From Tetranychus cinnabarinus (taxonomy: Eukaryota > Arthropoda > Arachnida > Trombidiformes > Tetranychidae), in NCBI GenBank assembly GCA_022266195.1, contig WHVY01000007.1, positions 992,001 to 1,056,000 on the forward strand: a stretch of DNA of 64,000 nucleotides, read 5' to 3'. The notes under the pieces were generated by a model. The model saw only the letters and a program-made list of their open reading frames with translations. It ran no database searches and was not told where the DNA came from. The position numbers were made by a program, and so were the translations under genes. Positions 41,575 through 53,538 of this stretch are shown here, piece by piece. Each line of letters starts with the position of its first letter. Position 1 is the first letter of the stretch.

Positions 41575-41598
<24 letters not shown>
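41575..41598 (+). repeat. (GA)12 microsatellite upstream of the thiolase gene
   Basis: A pure GA run about 320 bp upstream of the minus-strand thiolase start. A reciprocal CT-rich run lies at about 42024-42046. Either could act as a GAGA-type promoter element, but simple repeats are common here. Confidence 0.75.
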
Positions 41599-43450
41599 AA
41601 GAAACGAAACAAGACAATGAGATGGTTAACGGGCAACAATTTGATTGGTGATTGAAGTGGAAAATGTTCTCACAGTTGATTTAGAATAAACATTTCTTCT
41701 TGTTCTTCTTGTTTTTTGACAATTACTTTACTTTTTAAGCCCTCTCTACTTCTCTCTTTTGATTTGCTATTTGAGGTTAGCCCTGCACTATTAACTGTTG
41801 AAATGATTTGAACAACATTTTGGCTTGATTAAATCTTGTCCCTCAATCATTCAGTCCACATTATACACTTAACAAAACAAGTTCTTACCTTCCCCTCAAT
41901 TCAACTCTACTACTTTTAGTCACTTTTCCTTATTTTCGACTTTTTCAACTTCTCAAAACTTCTTTTTTCCTCTTTCCTCTCTCAATATTATCATCTTCAT
42001 TCTCTTTTCTCTCTTTCTTATTCTCTCTCTCCCTCTCTCTCTCTCTAAATGAAGCTCTCCATATTTTATATCTGTCTTCATTTAAAATATTTTTTCCTCT
42101 TTTCTATCTCAAATAGTAATTTCTCGATTTTTCCCTGACTTGCAATCCAACACCTAACTGTCTTTTTAACATCACCATAGTTTTTGATGTGTGATCTTAA
42201 ACATCTAATTTTTTTGACTGCTTAATGATATGAAACAAATAAAGTCGAAGCCGGATTTTTCATTAGATGTTAGTCAACTATCATGCATAGAAAATATCAA
42301 TAGACTTACCGTTATAGTTTTAATAATCAAATAGAAACTTCAGTAATGACCAATAATAATCACAGGAAAACATTGATAATTGTTGATGGTCGTTCAATTT
42401 TCCCATTTAATTCTAACATAACAAGTTGTAAAGTAAACAAACGTCTATTTTCACATCTAAATGTGTGAAAATAAAGCTTACGACTTATAAAATAGTTTAT
42501 TTATTGCTCAATAGCTGGTGCTATGTACTAAAGTCAACTTGAATCAACTTGATTCAATCAAGACTATCGACGAATTGGCAGATTTTTATTGAATTAAATT
42601 AAATTAGAATCAGCTCCTGCATTTACGTCTTGTAATATTGAAGACTCTGTGTGAACAATTCCACCAAACAATTTAATCATTCATTTCTTTTGTGATTGAA
42701 ACTACAATTGTAATTGTTGGATGCTCGAGTCAAAAAATCAAAAAATGAAAATTTTTCATCATACATCTCGTGATCTCCAATTCATAACTGGTTAAATCCT
42801 CTGAAAGAAATTGTTAAATCATTAGAAACTTCAGAATTATGTGAAAACTCTCCTGAATAAGACTAGTCGTGTTCTGACAAAAGCCCGAGATTAAATCCAA
42901 AAATTGGAATGGCAAAGGTAAACTGGAACAATTTCATCTCACTAATACAGCCAAAGCAGCCAATCTAAACAATCCATCGGAGCTACCCAATAATTTGAAA
43001 GCCAATTTTAATCGTTTGAACTTTACACTACCAATGAATATTTTCAATTTTTTTTGTAAAACTTGGACTATTCAGAAAAACTTGAAACCAAAATTTCCAA
43101 ATTTTTCTCTCTTCACTTCCTTGTCATTTAAGTTTTTTTAATGTATCTGAGTGTATCTATTTGGATTTGCTTTTTATATCGAGTATTTACATCGGTATAT
43201 CTGTAACTTAAATCCTGTAATAAGATCATCTTATTAAGATGCAAGAAAACTTCTATCAAGATGAAAAGTTCAATGATATAAACAAAGATAACAAGGTTAG
43301 CTATCTAATCAAGATGTTTAACTTGTCAAGCTTATTGAAACCCGATAAAGGTTTTGGTGAAAGAAATTGACTTTTAAGTAACATTTTCTTTATCTTGCGG
43401 ATACAGCTGATCGTTGTTCTTTTTATTAAATCATTATTTTAATTTTATAA
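41599..43450. other. Intergenic spacer between thiolase and RCE1
   Basis: No gene supported. It includes the CT-rich tract at about 42000-42048 and, at the right end, the RCE1 3' region; a reverse-strand AATAAA lies at about 43422-43430, just past the RCE1 stop. Confidence 0.5.
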
Positions 43451-44269
43451 TTACAGCTCGTCTGACTGATTATCTTCTAATGGAACTTGGGACAGACGCG
43501 TGGGCCTTCTCTGTTCATTCGAACTGGTCAAGTATGTAAAAGACAAAATGGTGAACAAGGATAAACCAAGCACCGTTATAATCGCAAGATATGCGTTGGT
43601 AAAAATCCGATCAATCTGAGGTAAGCCCATCCAGTTACAAATTGAGTGGACTACAATTACGGAAGCCAAACACTGACATCGCAAATAAATGGCACAATTA
43701 TAACATCCAAAGAGAAAGGTTTGTAAAAGATGGAAAACAATAGTAATCCATGGTAATTTCGCGCCACCCAGCACCAGTTTTATGAAGTCACCAGGAAAAT
43801 GGCTTAAGCTAAAAAGAACTGAAGATATAAAGACTGTTAAATGTTCATCACCACATGGAATCAATACTAATGTCATGAGAAACCGGTAAACATATTCTTC
43901 GCCAGCAGGACCAAAGACATTTATGCGAAGAAAGGTGTAAAATGGAGATGAGTCAGATGCTTGTACGTCCCAAAGATCACCGGCCATGTATCTGTCAATG
44001 ATGGGTCCGCTAAATAAGATGATTATCAGTCCAATGGGAATTAAATCCAGATAAAAAGATGGGATGAGTACTTTAGGTGTAACATGGCCAGTCATTAATA
44101 AGATGGAAAGTGAGAAAATGATTGCAGTTCCAATGCCAATCGCTTGTAAATAAACTGATTCTCTAGTTGCATCGTGATTTGGTGTGGAAATACGAATGGA
44201 TCCCATGTAAATCACTGCAATCACGGAACAAATGAGACATGGTAAGACGTACTTATTTACAGGGACCAT
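43451..44269 (-). CDS. CAAX prenyl protease 2 (RCE1), 272 aa
   Basis: RCE1 is an integral ER-membrane endoprotease that removes the -aaX tripeptide from prenylated CAAX proteins such as Ras. The hallmark motifs of the ABI/CPBP family are visible: GPAGEEYVYR (Glu124, Glu125, Arg129), SLSHF with His157, and HSICNWMGLP with His208 and Asn212. These match the catalytic Glu/His/Asn set of RCE1. Several hydrophobic helices span the protein (about 5-25, 44-62, 72-92, 144-160, 180-200, 226-248). The tail is hydrophilic and acidic. I start at the ATG at 44269; an in-frame TAA lies a few codons upstream, so no longer start is available without an undetected exon. It is intronless here and slightly shorter than human RCE1 (329 aa). 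It is divergent with the neprilysin gene at 45304. Confidence 0.9.
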   Translation of the reverse strand: MVPVNKYVLPCLICSVIAVIYMGSIRISTPNHDATRESVYLQAIGIGTAIIFSLSILLMTGHVTPKVLIPSFYLDLIPIGLIIILFSGPIIDRYMAGDLWDVQASDSSPFYTFLRINVFGPAGEEYVYRFLMTLVLIPCGDEHLTVFISSVLFSLSHFPGDFIKLVLGGAKLPWITIVFHLLQTFLFGCYNCAIYLRCQCLASVIVVHSICNWMGLPQIDRIFTNAYLAIITVLGLSLFTILSFTYLTSSNEQRRPTRLSQVPLEDNQSDEL

Positions 44270-45303
44270 TATAAAATAGGGAATCACAATCGAAAAAAGT
44301 TAACTTATTTTGTCAAACAGTCAAATGATTTTACTGATGTCCAAGGTGAATGTGCTGATCCCGAGGGCGACACTGGTTTATATCAATACTGTCAAAAAAT
44401 TAGTTAATCAAGCTTTCAAACGTTATTTATTTACTGGCTGTCGTGTTAGCTTGAATTGGCAATCAAATCTTTACAATCTAACGATTAATTTTCAAATCTT
44501 ATTGTTAAATCTTTGTTACCCAATAGGCAAAGGGACAACTCAACAACTGTTGTTATTGTTTTGAATTTTTTGCCAATTCTTCTAGCTTTTAGCTACCAAA
44601 GAGTAGCAACCTTGTTACTCTTTGAATCAAACTCTAAGTTTATCTTATCATGAGGGGTCCAAAGAAATACTCGCTCTGAATTGCTACAGTGAATTTTTTA
44701 GAGAGATTTATTATTAAACAGGTAAATAGAACTCACAATCTTTATTAGACACTAAATGCACCATTTTTAAACAATATTGGACGAACAATTTTCATTAGAT
44801 TAAGTCCAGAACGACTAGCTACTTTTTTCAATTTGGATTCATTCCGAGTATTTCTTGGGGACTCTTTAGTTTATACATTTATAAGTTTACTATTGTAATG
44901 AGTTTATTTGAAGCTTGTATTTTGAGCTTTTGACCTTACGAACGGCAGTGGCATTAATAAAGTCTTTTTTTATTCCGATTTTAGTTGCTGTCTTACTGTT
45001 TTGGTCCATCTATCTGGAAAATGTATCAAAATTTCATAATTTCATGGATAAATTGTATTATTGAAAAGTACTTCAACTGACGAAAAAGGTAAACACGGTT
45101 GACAATCACCTGTGCAAACTTACCATAAGATTGAACATAACCTCACATAGATTGAAATGGGTTGGGAGAAAATACGATAAATTTGCTTAGCTGTCGATTC
45201 TACTTGAACATCTACAATTAAAATTATGAGAAATCAACAGGAAAAATGATCCATTAGTTTCGGAAATATTTACTCAACAGTTGAAGTTAACGTTTAACAT
45301 AGC
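44270..45303. promoter_or_regulatory. Divergent intergenic region between RCE1 and neprilysin
   Basis: About 1 kb separates two genes transcribed away from each other, so both promoters should lie here. I see no recognisable TATA or initiator that I would defend, and no coding frame with support. Confidence 0.35.
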
Positions 45304-48300
45304 ATGAGATTGGAATCAGGGTTGTCTGGTTCAGAGGATAATCCAGATATTTATACCATCAGTGAATCGAGAGTCATCTTTAGTCCACCTCTTATGATGT
45401 CAACAATAAACAATGAAAAGTTAGTGCCATCATCATATATAAATGTTGCTTATTTTTGTTTGTTTTACCCATTGATTATAGTAGTCAATGTCTAACAATA
45501 ATCATCTAATTTTTTTATTCATCATTCAGTCAAGAATTTACTTGGTACCGAAGAAAGAAACGAGATCTTGAAATCAAATGGATGCTGTTATTAGCCATTT
45601 CCATTGCCCTGTCTTTAGTGCTTTCAATAATACTTCTTGGTAACTGCTTGAAATATGGACCAACCGTTTTAAGCAGTAAGCTGACTTAGAGGATTCAATA
45701 CAGCTTTTTATCTGCTTATTTAAATAATGGTTTTCAATCTCATCTCATTCCAGTATCATCATGGCAATCGGCTTTATTAAGACACATTAAAGGAAGCAAA
45801 ACCTGGAAAGATGCTGACAGTCAAGCAACTAAGATTGACCAGGTCTGTGTTACTCCAGAATGCTCAAAAAAAGGTAAACTTACAAGTCGTAAATAATTTC
45901 CTGGAGTAAATTAATGCTTCAACTTCAATTTTTCCTCTTTTCTTCTTCAGCTGAATCAATATTGAAAAGCCTCAATCGCGAGGTTGCACCATGTGATGAT
46001 TTTTACGAATTTGCTTGTGGTAATTGGATCAAGAAAAATCCATGTCCAGATTTGTATCCTTATGTATCGGTTATTGATACACTTAATTCAAAACCAATAG
46101 AACAAATGAAAAGTAAGAAATTTTTTCGTTCACTTTGTTAATTGATTACTAATTGCTCATCAACTAGGTCTTCTTGAAAATGAGTCTGATAGTAATGATG
46201 AACTCATTACCAACATTACTCGATCGTATTATAAAATGTGCATGAATGCTGGTAAGTTTACCTGTTTTTTATTTATTTTGTCTAAACTTATTATTTCCTT
46301 TTCTAATATACATAACCTTTATTCATTTTCAGAGGCAATATCTAAAACAAGTAATCAAAGTATTCATAAGATAATTGAACAAATTGGCGATTGGCCCATG
46401 GCTACTAATAAACCATGGAATCCTGTGGATTTTGATTGGATGGAGGCAACTGTTAAGTTACGCTGGTTAGGAATCAGCAGTGATGCATTCGTAAAAATTC
46501 AACCTGTTATCGACGTTTTCAATAACACAATCTATCGTATTGGGGTTAGTACGATTCAAGATGTTTTGTCTTTATCCTCACTTAATGAACGCAAACCTAA
46601 TGATATTTTTATATATTTATATTTTAGATAAACGAACCTAAATTAAGTTTAGACAGAAACCAACTGATTGGCAATAGCTCTGTGATCAAGCATTATATAA
46701 ATTTCATGAAAAAAACAGCCTTAGCATACGGTGGTCAAAGGGAAATGATTGAGCATGATGTATATGAAGTACTTGAATTTGAACGAGAATTATCTTTGGT
46801 TTGTATTCCAATAGACACAATATCCGTTTAAACTAATTCAATCATTCTTTAGCTAACAATGCCTGAAGAAGCTGTTCGCGAATCTATCATGTTTTATCGT
46901 TCCATGACTGTTGCTGATTTGAGTACATTGGCTCCCTCGGTAAGAAATTCAATCGAGTTTTGTCCTCTTCTGACCACTTTATTCCTATTTTCATCAGATT
47001 CCATGGGTTGAATTTCTGTCGGGACTTATTGGTAGAGAAATCAGTGATGATCAATTTTTATTGGTTAAAAATTTCAACGGTTTCATTACTCGGTTAGAGT
47101 TGCTGTTGAAGAAAACTGAAGAAAGGTAATAACGGCATAATTTTGGTGTACTTCATTTCATCAATCAGTTTCTACCTTTTTCTTTTATAAACAGAGTTTT
47201 GGCCAATTATTTAAGCTGGACTGTGGTTAGAGCTCTTCTCCCATATTTGGGGCCTAAATATGATCAACTGGAGGTTGAATTTTGGGATGCATTATACGAT
47301 AAACATAGTGAAACACCTCGTTGGGTCAAATGTGTAGATGAAGTCTCAAATTACCTCGGACCTGCTTTACAATCGATGTATGCCAGAGCTTTTTACTCTG
47401 AGTCTGTTAAAGAAACAGTAAGGTTACCCAAATGTTTGACATTGAAATTATAATTTAATTTGTTAGTCTCAATTAATAATCTTAACACTTCTTAGGCTAC
47501 TCGACTTGCAATCAGTATTGAACAAATTTTCAATGAATCACTCAGTCAAAATAAGTGGATGGACAATGATACTAAAATCCGAGCAATGGACAAACTTGAC
47601 AATTTGAACATGTTTATTGCTTATCCTGACGATTTTCTCAATGCATCATCTGTTTCCAAAATGTTTGAAAAGGTGAGTCGTGATGGTGAATATTTTGATT
47701 AACTTGTCAAAATCATCTAAAGTGTATCATCCTAATAGATGGATTACAATGAAGGATCAAGTTATCTTGAAAATACCCTGAATATGTCTCTTTGGAACAT
47801 TAATATGCTACTTGAACGAGTTGATCAACCTAATGGAAGGATTGAGTAAGCATTGGTTTTGATAATTTAACGACAAAATTATTATAAATATTTTTCTATT
47901 ATTTGAAACAGTTGGGCAAAAACTCAGAGAATCAGCGATGCTAATGCTTTCTACTCGGCCAGTGACAATGCATTGTTTTTACCGATGGGAATATTAACAC
48001 CAGAAGTCTTTTCACCCAACTTGCCAAGGTAAGAATGGAATTGATTTAATCGGCTGATGATTACTTCTTGGTTGATGTTTCCAGTTACCTTAATTATGGT
48101 ACAATTGGATATGCTGTTGGACATGAAATGATTCACGGATTTGATAATCTTGGACGTCATTTTGATAAATCTGGTAATCGTAATAACTGGTGGACAAATG
48201 AGAGTCAAGTTAGTTTCGATGCCCATTCTTCATGCTTTGTGAATCAATACAGTAAATACCATTTAATCAATGATATCAAAGTAAGCCATTGTTACTTCAA

Positions 48301-48874
48301 TCCAAACCGTAATGTCCGTTTTAATAAGGCTTTGCAAGCTTTCGATGGTACCATGTCTTTAAAACCTTTTTTATATTTCCTATTAAGTTGAATGGTCAAC
48401 TTTCCCTGGATGAAAATATTGCTGATAATGGCGGTTTACACATTGCTTATCAAGCTTATCAATCCACACGAAAATATATAGACATTGAATTGAAAATGCC
48501 TGGGTTAAATTATACTTCGGATCAACTTTTCTGGATAAGTTATGCTCAGGTTGGATCTTTGTTTAATTTTTCTTGTATTTTAATTTGTTATTTCGTATTT
48601 ACTTATGTAAATTGATTATTTTACAGCTTTGGTGTGCAAATTACAAAAATTCAACTCTTGAAATAGAAGGTGCTAACAGCAATCATGTTCCTGGAAGATA
48701 CAGGTGAATATAAGATACTCCACAAAATTATCTGTGCTTAAAATTGAATTGTTGTCTTTTCTCACTTTATTTAGAGTAATTGGGTCCCTTTCCAACAATG
48801 TAGATTTTTCAAATTCATTTAAATGTCCTATTGGATCGCCGATGAATCCCGAAAAGAAATGTTTCCTGTGGTAA
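45304..48874 (+). CDS. Neprilysin-like M13 zinc metallopeptidase, 17 exons, 794 aa
   Basis: A type II membrane ectopeptidase that cleaves small peptides. Exons: 45304-45419, 45530-45675, 45754-45873, 45951-46112, 46168-46251, 46333-46544, 46628-46798, 46853-46939, 46998-47125, 47195-47417, 47496-47672, 47739-47845, 47912-48028, 48085-48280, 48388-48549, 48627-48703, 48775-48874. All introns are GT-AG and mostly 50-110 bp. The exons sum to 2385 nt, an exact multiple of three. A short cytoplasmic tail with RRKKR precedes one membrane helix (about 56-76). M13 hallmarks are all present: CDDFYEFACGNW (142-153), NAFY (589-592), zinc motif HEMIH (630-634), ENIAD with Glu691 and Asp695, and the C-terminal CFLW. 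Catalytic residues are intact, so it should be active. A partial copy lies downstream at 52286-61205. Confidence 0.95.
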
Positions 48875-49244
48875 AGAATCAATAGTTTGAATTGCAAAAA
48901 TAAAATTCTCACGAAAAAATCAATTGAAATATTTTATTTAAGCCCATGCATGATTCAATCTAAATGAACTTTTTATCAAACAAACAAGTAATTTTTTTCA
49001 AAATAAAGTGTTGTTATTAATTCCAAAGCTAATTAATCGGAGCCAATACAAAATTCTGATCTGTCAAACTCCTTAAGCTGATTAATATTTGCTTATAAAC
49101 CTTAAGTTATAGTGCTTTTTAAATGAGACTCAAGATGGAGCTAAACGAAAGTCACATGGAGTTATTTTTTTGAAAACAAATTTGATTTTTACTGTTGCCT
49201 TTAGGTTTGTTTGATAATCAATCAAATCCTCACGAATTCATCAA
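48875..49244 (+). promoter_or_regulatory. Neprilysin 3' end and Tim13 upstream region
   Basis: The first part (to about 49100) is the neprilysin 3' flank and is duplicated at 51054-51300. The second part (about 49110-49244) is the upstream region of the first Tim13 gene. It contains TGAGACTCAAGATGGAGCT (about 49123-49141), which is conserved upstream of the second Tim13 gene and, in related form, beside both viral nucleoprotein genes. CAAGATGG resembles the YY1-type element often found at housekeeping and mitochondrial gene promoters (family knowledge; role inferred). Confidence 0.45.
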
Positions 49245-49611
49245 ATGGCTGAACAATTGAACCAATTTCAAAAAACGGAGCTCATGGACAAGCTCAAGCA
49301 AGAAATTGCCATGGAAAATTTCAAGGAATTAATAAGGGTAAGCAATTATATTCACTTTTGTAAATTTCTCAATTTGTCAATCTTATTTTTCAGCAAATGT
49401 CCGAGAAATGTTACAAAAAATGTGTTAGTAAACCTGGCACCAAGCTAGATTCAAGTGAAACTGTAAGTTATAATAAAAATTTCTCAATACTTCATATTTA
49501 TAACTCTAATTTTTATTATAGAAATGCTTGAATTTTTGTGTGGATAATTATATGGATGCATGGACAAAAATATCTCGCACATATGGTTCTCGTATACAAA
49601 GGGACGCATAA
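49245..49611 (+). CDS. Mitochondrial import chaperone Tim13, copy 1 (83 aa, 3 exons)
   Basis: A small TIM chaperone of the mitochondrial intermembrane space that pairs with Tim8 to escort hydrophobic precursors to the inner membrane. Exons are 49245-49337, 49394-49462 and 49522-49611, all phase 0, with introns of 56 and 59 bp. The twin CX3C motif is intact (CYKKC, CLNFC), and NYMDAWTKISRTYGSRIQR is the typical Tim13 C-terminal region. It is slightly shorter than human Tim13 (95 aa). A second intact copy lies inverted at 51550-51961; the two differ by a handful of residues near the N terminus, after SKPGT and in the last helix. Confidence 0.94.
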
Positions 49612-49771
49612 ATGAAGATCAGCTATAGAAATGAGTGTTGATAGCATATACTATAGAGTTAATTGAGGAACTTAAAATAATAAAAATCTATTTTCAAGCT
49701 TGAAGTGTTTTGAAACGTTGCATGGTTATCGTTCGTAGCAATCAACACAGAATAAGGTTTTGTAAAGACAA

Positions 49772-50818
49772 TCAATCAATTTTTTTCCCATTCTTGTCGA
49801 TTGAATCAAATAGTGAAAGGTAAATTTGAAGTTCCTTAAACTTTTTCTTGAGAAAAGATCTATTTCTTGGATTGGTGACATTGAGAGCCTGAAATTAAAA
49901 AAAAATGCGTATGAATAACTATCTAAGTAAGTAACAAAAAAGAGAGTTTGTTAATAAGGTTTACCTTCAATTGGTTACTTTCAAGTTGAATCAATTCTTT
50001 ACCAGAGATAGAATGATTTCGGAAATTTTCAACCAGATAATACAGACCAAATAGAATCAACCATTCAGAAACTTCATCTGGTGACCATTCGGTAACCAAT
50101 TTACCACTCCAAATACATTGATTTGTTGAGGGATCACAGGATTTTTCTGAGCTACTAGAATGGGGCTGAGCAAGAGCTTTCAATGAGCGATGAATTGGGA
50201 TCTTCTTCATTTCGAAGTGATTTAGTTGATGATTCTTTTGGCCCCAATTGACCGGGTCCAAGCCAATCTGAATCTAGTCTACCAACAGGCTCTGAAAGTG
50301 GCCTTGACCTTCCTTGGTTAATCATCTCGGATCTTCTATTAACTCTTCGAGGTGAACTTGAATCACTGTTACCATCCATTGAACAATAAGATGATTGCCT
50401 TCTCATACTTGGTGGTTGACGATTGGCTAAACTACCTTTAGAAGCGAGTTCAGCCTTTTCTTTAGCTGCTCGACTGTCCAATAACTCTGCAGGAGGCAGA
50501 ATCAACAAATCAGATTCTTCATCAGATTCCTCCAAGCTGATTGATTATGGTTCATCAGCAAGACCACCTCCAGTGCTGGTCATGCTTCCAAAAGCTGTTG
50601 AACCAGTAGCAAAAGCTTGTTGTTGGTTCAACTTTAATCCCTTGTAAATTCCCTGTAATATCAGCTGGGCGATCTCACTGTTATCTAGATCCCGTTCCCT
50701 ACCAATGAGGAACTTGATTGGTCCATTGGTTCCACGAAGTACAGAGGCTGCATAAGCTTGAGTGACACCAACCAAGGATAGGCCATCAACTTCGATTATC
50801 TGATCGTTAACTTGAATT
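49772..50818 (-). pseudogene. Neurabin/spinophilin-like 3' gene part, probably broken
   Basis: Neurabin/spinophilin are actin-binding scaffolds that target protein phosphatase 1. Two exons are visible. The larger (50818-49965) opens, after an AG, inside a PDZ domain: VNDQIIEVDG, then GVTQAYAASVLRG and FLIGRERDLDNSEIAQLI. The last exon (49888-49772) completes a SAM domain begun by EWSPDEVSEWL. Two lesions are seen. A TAA stop in frame at about 50545-50547 separates the PDZ part from EESDEESDLLILPPAELLD. A one-base frame change follows between about 50260 and 50150, since the SAM domain is in another frame. The coiled coil normally between PDZ and C-terminal region is missing. The 5' half of the gene is absent. 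It lies between the two Tim13 genes in duplicated DNA, which fits a truncated duplicate; undetected splicing is the alternative. Confidence 0.7.
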
Positions 50819-51053
50819 CTGTATAAAAAGGTGTCAAAAATAAAATAAAATGAACATTAGAAACACACATAAAATAACAAAATGAAGATACAAGTTATTA
50901 CAGAAACAATTAAAGTACCAAACAAAACATTAAAGTACTTTTCGGTAAAGGTTAAAATTACTAAAAAGGGTTAAGTTGTTATGGTGGAAATTGCATGCTT
51001 AAAGAATTTGATCAACATACAGGGAAAAGGGCTAAATTCAGCCCTGAATGCTG

Positions 51054-51300
51054 AATTTCTGTGGTAACGAATTAATAGTTTAAATTGAAAAAAATCAAAT
51101 TCTCACGAATAAATCAATTGAAATATTACATTTTTAATGCCTATGTAGGATTCAATCTAAATGGACTTTTTATCAAACAAACAAGTATTTTTTTCGGAGT
51201 AAAGTGATGTTATTAATTCCAAAAGCTAATTGATCAGAGCCCATGAAAAAATTCTTATCTGTCAAACTAAACAAAATACACCTTGTAAACTCCTTTTACT
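51054..51300 (+). pseudogene. Relic of the neprilysin last-exon end and 3' flank
   Basis: The sequence from TTTCTGTGGTAA onward repeats, with roughly 80-85% identity by eye and the same orientation, the end of the neprilysin last exon (TTTCCTGTGGTAA at 48862) and its 3' flank to about 49080. Only the last few codons of neprilysin are recognisable. It shows that the neprilysin 3' end was copied into the space between the neurabin-like fragment and the second Tim13 gene. Confidence 0.75.
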
Positions 51301-51549
51301 GGAAACAAATGAAGGTTGAATGGTTGAATTGCTAAACTCTTAACTAGGATTTAATTTCTTTATTTTAAATGGTTGACCTGTGATAGTTTCGCAAAAACTG
51401 TAGCATAATATCATCAACTAATCAAATTGACTTACAAAGTTAAACTAAAGTTACATCAGCAGAGACATCATATCTGATCAATAATAGGTTACAATTTTAT
51501 AATGGATTCTAGGCAAAACTAGTTCATATAATCGGATCATTGTTTAATA

Positions 51550-51961
51550 TCACGCGTCCCTTTGAATCCGAGAACCATACGCACGAGATACATTTGTCCA
51601 TGCATCCATGTATCGGTCCACACAAAAATTTAAGCATTTCTATAATAAAAAATTAGATTTATAAATAAGAACATTGAAAAATTTTGGTGTAATGACTTAC
51701 AGTTTCACTTGAATCTAGACTAGTTCCAGGTTTACTAACACATTTTTTGTAACATTTCTCGGACATTTGCTGCAGAAATAAGATTGAAACAAATTAGATA
51801 ATTGTATTGATTGTTGATGAAAGGTTACTTGAATAAACAAATTTACAAAAGTGAATATACTCTCTTACCCTTATTAATTCCTTGAAATTTTCCATGGCAA
51901 TTTCCTGCTTGAGCTTGTCCATAAGCTCTGTTTTTTGAAATTGAGTTAATTGTTCAGTCAT
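51550..51961 (-). CDS. Mitochondrial import chaperone Tim13, copy 2 (83 aa, 3 exons)
   Basis: A second intact Tim13 gene on the opposite strand to copy 1. Exons are 51961-51869, 51769-51701 and 51639-51550, all with GT-AG borders at the same places as copy 1. Both CX3C motifs are kept (CYKKC, CLNFC). By eye the protein differs from copy 1 at about seven of 83 positions, for example Thr2, Thr6, Ser for Lys after SKPGT, Arg for Asn before YMDAW, and TNVSRAY for TKISRTY. Copy 2 has the Arg (DRYMDAW) that is usual for Tim13, so copy 2 may be the more ancestral. Both appear functional. Confidence 0.93.
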
Positions 51962-52285
51962 CTTGATGAATCGAAAAGGATTTAATTAATTAATAAACAA
52001 ACCTAAAAGCAACAGTAAAAATCAAATTTGTGTTCAAAAAATGAATACATGTGATTCTCGTTTAATAGCTCCATCTTGAGTCTCATTTAAAAAGCTTGCA
52101 AAGAGTTTTGGCGGTAATCAATCTTTCACTTTGAGCGCAATAAAACAGTTTAAATCGCAGAGATGTATTATTATATTATTATTACACCAAATATTATCAG
52201 TACATCAGTATTGCAAAGCTATTACACCAAAAATTTTAACGATCACTCTGTAAGGCGCAGTATCATATATTTTGCTATATATTTA
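51962..52285. promoter_or_regulatory. Tim13 copy 2 upstream region joined to a spacer shared with the viral genes
   Basis: On the minus strand, 52110-51962 matches the upstream region of Tim13 copy 1, including TGAGACTCAAGATGGAGCT. The segment 52217-52280 (ATTACACCAAAAATTTTAAC then GATCACTCTGTAA) is closely repeated at 63112-63165, just before the second viral nucleoprotein gene. The first part is repeated at 61213-61320 before the first viral gene. This region therefore marks the duplication unit shared by Tim13, the neprilysin fragment and the viral genes. Confidence 0.65.
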
Positions 52286-53538
52286 CTGATTACCAACATA
52301 ACTCGATCGTATTATAAAATATGCATAAATGCTGGTAAGTTTAGCTGTTTTTGTTTATTTTGTCTCAACTTATTATTTCCTTTTGTAATATTCATCACCT
52401 TTATTTATTTTCAGAGGCAATATCTAAAACAAGTAATCAAAGTATTCATAAGATAATTGAACAAATTGGCGATTGGCCCATGGCTACTAATAAACCATGG
52501 AATCCTGTGGATTTTGATTGGATCGAGGCAACTGTTAAGTTACGCTGGTTAGGAATCAGCAGTGATGCATTCATAAAAATTCAACCTGTTATCGACGTTT
52601 TCAATAACACAATCTATCGTATTGGGGTTAGTACGAGTCAAGATGATTTTCTTATCCTCACTACATAAATAAAAATCTAATGATATTTTTATATCTTTAT
52701 ATTTAGATAAACGAACCTAAATTAAGTTTAGACAGAAACCAGCTGATTGGCAATAGCTCTGTGATCAAGCATTATGTAAATTTCATGAAAAAAACAGCCT
52801 TAACATACGGTGGTCAAAGGGAAATGATTGAGCATGATGTATATGAAGTACTTGAATTTGAACGAGAATTATCTTTGGTTTGTATTCCAATAGACACAAT
52901 ATCCGTTGTAAACTAATTCAACCATTCTTTAGCTAACAATGCCTGAAGAAGCTGTTCGCGAATCTATCATGTTTTATCGTTCCGTGACTGTTGCTGATTT
53001 GAGTACATTGGCTCCATCGGTAAGAAATTCAATCGAGTTTTGTCCTCTTCTGACCACTTTATTCTTATTCTCATCAGATTCCATGGGTTAAATTTTTGTC
53101 GGGACTTATTGGTAGAGAAATCAGTGATGATCAATTTTTATTGGTTAAAAATTTCAACGGTTTCATTACTCGGTTAGAGTTGCTGTTGAAGAAAACTGAA
53201 GAAAGGTAATAACGGCATAATTTTGGTGTACTTCATTTCATCAATCAGTTTCTACCTTTTTCTTTTATAAACAGAGTTTTGGCCAATTATTTAAGCTGGA
53301 CTGTGGTTAGAGCTCTTCTCCCATATTTGGGGCCTAAATATGATCAACTGGAGGTTGAATTTTGGGATGCATTATACGATAAACATAGTGAAACACCTCG
53401 TTGGGTCAAATGTGTAGATGAAGTCTCAAATTACCTCGGACCTGCTTTACAATCGATGTATGCCAGAGCTTTTTACTCTGAGTCTGTTAAAGAAACAGTA
53501 AGGTTACCCAAATGTTTGACATTGAAGTTATAATTTAA
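52286..53538 (+). pseudogene. Neprilysin partial copy, part of exon 5 to exon 10
   Basis: A near-identical copy of the upstream neprilysin gene. It starts inside exon 5 (to 52334), then exons at 52415-52626, 52707-52877, 52933-53019, 53078-53205 and 53275-53497, each exactly the length of its parent. All GT-AG borders are kept. A few substitutions are visible (for example Glu to Lys after PWV at the start of the exon 9 copy). There is no start, membrane anchor or first cysteine region, and the catalytic exons 13-17 are absent, so it cannot make an active peptidase. In the intron after exon 10 the match stops at about 53538, where foreign DNA begins. Confidence 0.9.

Noticed and set aside
44269..44287. 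Upstream GTG start for RCE1
   Set aside because: An animal nuclear gene should start at ATG; the first ATG is at 44269 and an in-frame TAA lies just upstream of the GTG.
50530..50575. A mini-intron removing the in-frame stop of the neurabin-like gene
   Set aside because: The possible GT...AG pairs around the stop are only about 28-31 nt long, shorter than the other introns here, and splicing them shifts the frame into a new stop.
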